In this document: positions 14,918-16,950 of the stretch, piece by piece | Layout: each line of letters opens with the position of its first letter | Position numbering within the stretch: the stretch's first letter is position 1 | Assembly: GCA_017647245.1 (NCBI GenBank) | Contig: JAGCKY010000167.1 | Span: forward strand, 1-16,950 | Source: Elusimicrobiaceae bacterium | Lineage (GTDB): Bacteria > Elusimicrobiota > Elusimicrobia > Elusimicrobiales > Elusimicrobiaceae | Direction: 5' to 3' | DNA length: 16,950 nucleotides | Position numbers and translations under genes: made by a program | The notes under the pieces: generated by a model | Databases searched by the model: none | Told to the model about the DNA's origin: nothing | The model's input: the letters and a program-made list of their open reading frames with translations, nothing else

Positions 14918-15394
14918 ATGATTATCTTTCAGGGAACGTTTGACCCGTTTACCAGCGGTCATTTGGAAATCGTCAAGCAAGCGCGCGCGCTTTTCGGACA
15001 GGTGCGGGTGCTGTTACTGGTTAATCCCGATAAAACACCGTTGTTTTCCGTAGAAGAAAGAAAAAAAATGATTGCCGCTTCTGTGGCGGATTTGCCGGGC
15101 GTGAGCGTGGACAGTTACGACGGATTACTGGTAGACTACATGCGCGCGCGCAACTTAACCGTGTGTGTGCGCGGCGTACGTAACGCGCAAGATGCCGCGT
15201 ATGAATTGCATAACGCACATTTAAGTCAAGCGCTTTTCCCGTCGTTACATACGCTTTTTTTACCGTGTCCGCGTGCGTGGGCAACGGTCAGTTCCTCTGC
15301 AGTCAAAGCCGCTTGCGCGGTCGGACACTTGCCGGCCGGCTGGGTACCGCTTGCGGTACAACAAAAATTAGCCGAAAAATTTTTGCTTTCCTAA
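14918..15394 (+). CDS. coaD: Phosphopantetheine adenylyltransferase
   Basis: Fourth step of coenzyme A synthesis: transfers AMP from ATP to 4'-phosphopantetheine, giving dephospho-CoA, in the cytoplasm. The product is 158 residues, normal for CoaD. Nucleotidyltransferase motifs seen are GTFDPFTSGHLEIV (His15 of the GH pair), NPDKTPLFSVEER with Lys39, CVRGVRNAQDAAYE (Arg85, Arg88) and the C-terminal SSSAVKA (Ser125-127). The region before that motif, LPCPRAWATV, departs from the common PSEEYSFI form but keeps the position. ATG 14918 has GGAG upstream at suitable spacing. The gene stands alone between dgt (divergent) and a terminator. Confidence 0.93.
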   Translation: MIIFQGTFDPFTSGHLEIVKQARALFGQVRVLLLVNPDKTPLFSVEERKKMIAASVADLPGVSVDSYDGLLVDYMRARNLTVCVRGVRNAQDAAYELHNAHLSQALFPSLHTLFLPCPRAWATVSSSAVKAACAVGHLPAGWVPLAVQQKLAEKFLLS

Positions 15395-15430
15395 ACTTTC
15401 CAAAAATTCTCCGTCGGACATAGGACTTTA

Positions 15431-15456
15431 GACCTACTTGCAAATAGGTCTTTTTT
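15431..15456 (+). terminator. Intrinsic terminator of coaD
   Basis: GACCTA (15431-15436) and TAGGTC (15445-15450) form a 6-bp stem around CTTGCAAA, followed by six T. It lies 36 bases after the coaD stop and ahead of the next promoter. Confidence 0.8.
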
Positions 15457-15458
15457 CT

Positions 15459-15488
15459 CTGGCAGGGGTTCGTCATTTTTTCTATAAT
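15459..15488 (+). promoter_or_regulatory. Predicted promoter of the exported-protein gene
   Basis: A perfect TATAAT (15483-15488) is preceded after 18 bases by CTGGCA (15459-15464), four of six -35 bases. Transcription would start near 15495, just past an upstream in-frame GTG at 15493, which supports the ATG at 15520 as the real start. Confidence 0.5.
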
Positions 15489-15519
15489 ATTAGTGGAGAA
15501 GGATAAAAGGAGCTTTTGT

Positions 15520-16950
15520 ATGCCTCACGCAACAAACAATTTGATGCGTAAAGCAGTGCCGCCGCAGATCACGCGCGTGCATGAGGGGCGTTCTGTTTAT
15601 AAAGAATTGTATCCTTCCGAAAATACTATAAATTTTTGTCAGGCCGGAATTTTGAAAAAAATTCCGGCTTTCTTTTTCTCTTATTTCAAACCCGTCAAAA
15701 TTATTTCGCTGGTTTTAAGTTTTAGCATTTTGTTCACTTCGCTGGCTCCTTCTTATGCAGAAGGCGTGGCCGCCATGCAACGCCGCCAAGAGCAAGCGTT
15801 GGCTACCGGCGTAGAACGTGCGGTGGCGCAGGCCACATTAGCGCAAGTTACGCCGCAAGCGCGTGCGGAACAGCTCGTGCGCAAAGCATACAGCACGGAG
15901 ATTAAATTAGGCATAGCGGGGCTGATTGCAAAAGGTTGCCAAAACGATTTGATGCAAGCGGGTGTAAAAGACGGGGAATTGGCGGCGACTAAACAAGTAT
16001 GCAATAAAGCGGGTGTTTGCGTGAGCGCGGATTTGTACGGACAAGCGTGCGCAAAAATAGCGATAGATGCGGCATGGGATGGCCAAGCGGAAGTGATGAA
16101 CGAAGTTAAAAAGACGGCGCAAGGGTATGAAGGGGTGGCGTTGGATTTGAGCAAATTAATTGTGACAGTCGGCGCCGAATTAATAGATTCCGAAAAAATA
16201 TACGAATATGAAGAAGGGGTATTAAAAAGCAAAGGTGTATGTGAAGACAGCGGTTGGACCCGTCAAATCAGCAAAGCCGGCCGTGAACGAGTCAAAGAAG
16301 AAGCTCCGATGCAATCGGCCCGTTGCGAAGCGGCATTGACGGCTTTGGAAGCGGTAGCGGTACTGGGCGTGATGTATCCGCGCAAATACCAAGCCCGTGC
16401 CGAAGAAACGATTTACCAATTTATGCAGGCCAAAAAACGCGACGCCATGGGCGGCGTAGGGGTATACAAAGGAGTACTGCTGCTCATGGGGCTCAACAGT
16501 GCCCATTCGTATGAATTATTGGCCAAATTCTTAAAAGAAAGCACGCCCAATATCGGCGGCACTACCGCAGAAGCTTTAGGACACGCCGTATCATTAGAAG
16601 GGTGGTTGAGCACCGCTCCGGCGGCGTTGCGCGGCCGCTACTTAAACATTTACACACAACGCTACAGCTACCGGGATATGGAACTGGCCAAACAATGGGG
16701 CTTGGCTTGTGAAAATTTGGAAGAAGATACTGTCCAATGTCCGCAAGGCAATATCTATGAAGATATCGGCGAAGTAATTGCCATGGATTTGCAAAATCCG
16801 CGCAGTAAAACATTGGCGCGGCAGATATTTGAAGACGGGCAAAACTACCATATCGCCGGCCTGTATGCGCGCCCGCTGTGGGTGGGGTTATTAACCGGCA
16901 ATATATCATTGTACTACCGGCAAAGACGGATGCACCTATATTGCCGTTAA
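15520..16950 (+). CDS. Exported Cys-containing protein of unknown function, long pre-signal region, possibly frameshifted at the 3' end
   Basis: Family not recognised. I choose ATG 15520 because AAAGGAGC lies at ideal spacing upstream; this gives 476 residues to the TAA at 16948-16950. The first ~60 residues are hydrophilic (MPHATNNLMRKAVPPQ and on). A hydrophobic segment (IISLVLSFSILF, about 61-72) follows, with a likely signal peptidase site after SYA at 80, so the body is probably periplasmic, outer-membrane or secreted. The mature part is mostly helical, Ala/Glu/Lys-rich, with about eight Cys (KGCQ, VCNKAGVC, QAC, GVCED, ARCEA, ACENL, VQCPQ) that could form disulfides; the 270-440 stretch has a repeat-like helical look (HEAT-like at a guess). 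A terminator-like hairpin lies within codons 42-50. The last ~17 residues look atypical and a different frame reads better there, so the true protein may continue beyond the window. Confidence 0.75.
   Translation: MPHATNNLMRKAVPPQITRVHEGRSVYKELYPSENTINFCQAGILKKIPAFFFSYFKPVKIISLVLSFSILFTSLAPSYAEGVAAMQRRQEQALATGVERAVAQATLAQVTPQARAEQLVRKAYSTEIKLGIAGLIAKGCQNDLMQAGVKDGELAATKQVCNKAGVCVSADLYGQACAKIAIDAAWDGQAEVMNEVKKTAQGYEGVALDLSKLIVTVGAELIDSEKIYEYEEGVLKSKGVCEDSGWTRQISKAGRERVKEEAPMQSARCEAALTALEAVAVLGVMYPRKYQARAEETIYQFMQAKKRDAMGGVGVYKGVLLLMGLNSAHSYELLAKFLKESTPNIGGTTAEALGHAVSLEGWLSTAPAALRGRYLNIYTQRYSYRDMELAKQWGLACENLEEDTVQCPQGNIYEDIGEVIAMDLQNPRSKTLARQIFEDGQNYHIAGLYARPLWVGLLTGNISLYYRQRRMHLYCR
15641..15682 (+). 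terminator. Terminator-like hairpin inside coding sequence
   Basis: GCCGGAATTTT (15643-15653) pairs perfectly with AAAATTCCGGC (15658-15668) around a GAAA loop, extended by a G-U and an A-U pair outside. A T-rich stretch (TTTCTTTTTCTCTT) follows. It has all the parts of an intrinsic terminator but lies about 120 bases inside the exported-protein gene, before the signal-peptide codons. Confidence 0.7.

Noticed and set aside
15652-16950. TTG at 15652 as the main start of the exported-protein gene
   Set aside because: It would give a more ordinary signal peptide, but it lies inside the hairpin and lacks a ribosome site, while ATG 15520 has a strong one; kept only as an alternative.

Overview
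The window looks like chromosome from a gut-type Elusimicrobiota bacterium (Elusimicrobiaceae-like). I infer this from three things: two dispersed one-gene type IV pilin-like loci of a kind I associate with Elusimicrobium, an HprK/RapZ/mannose-type PTS cluster, and diderm-style exported proteins. The taxonomic call rests on memory of protein style, not on a search. No tRNA, rRNA, CRISPR array, insertion sequence or phage gene was seen. Genes are densely packed and no gene-free stretch exceeds about 295 bases.

Region 1 (1-7463, all minus strand) is one tight gene run, read from right to left: hpf, hprK, rapZ, PTS EIIA, EIIB, EIIC, EIID (mannose family), ptsH (HPr), ptsI (Enzyme I), then lepA, which runs off the left edge. 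Junctions are overlaps or gaps of 0-9 bases. The run holds a full phosphorelay from PEP through EI and HPr to EIIA and EIIB, the membrane pair EIIC/EIID, and the HPr(Ser) kinase/phosphorylase. HPr keeps both His15 and Ser46, so transport and regulatory phosphorylation can meet in one transcript. A TTGACA-type promoter lies upstream of hpf.

Region 2 (7464-8847) holds a type IV pilin-like gene with its own promoter, a structured leader and a bidirectional terminator, then a 74-residue Lys-rich protein made of two copies of one motif (minus strand), then the smc promoter region.

Region 3 (8848-13739) holds smc, a coupled metallophosphoesterase gene, and a second pilin-like gene. The second pilin's promoter and leader are close copies of the first. 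Both promoters have a run of 12 T between -35 and -10. Both leaders can fold into the same two hairpins, with base-pair-preserving differences. This promoter-leader module is the best candidate in the window for something undescribed.

Region 4 (13740-16950) holds a dGTPase-like HD hydrolase gene (minus), coaD (plus, ending in a terminator), and an unrecognised exported Cys-containing protein. That last gene has an unusually long region before its signal peptide, a perfect terminator-like hairpin inside its coding sequence, and signs of a frameshift near the right edge.
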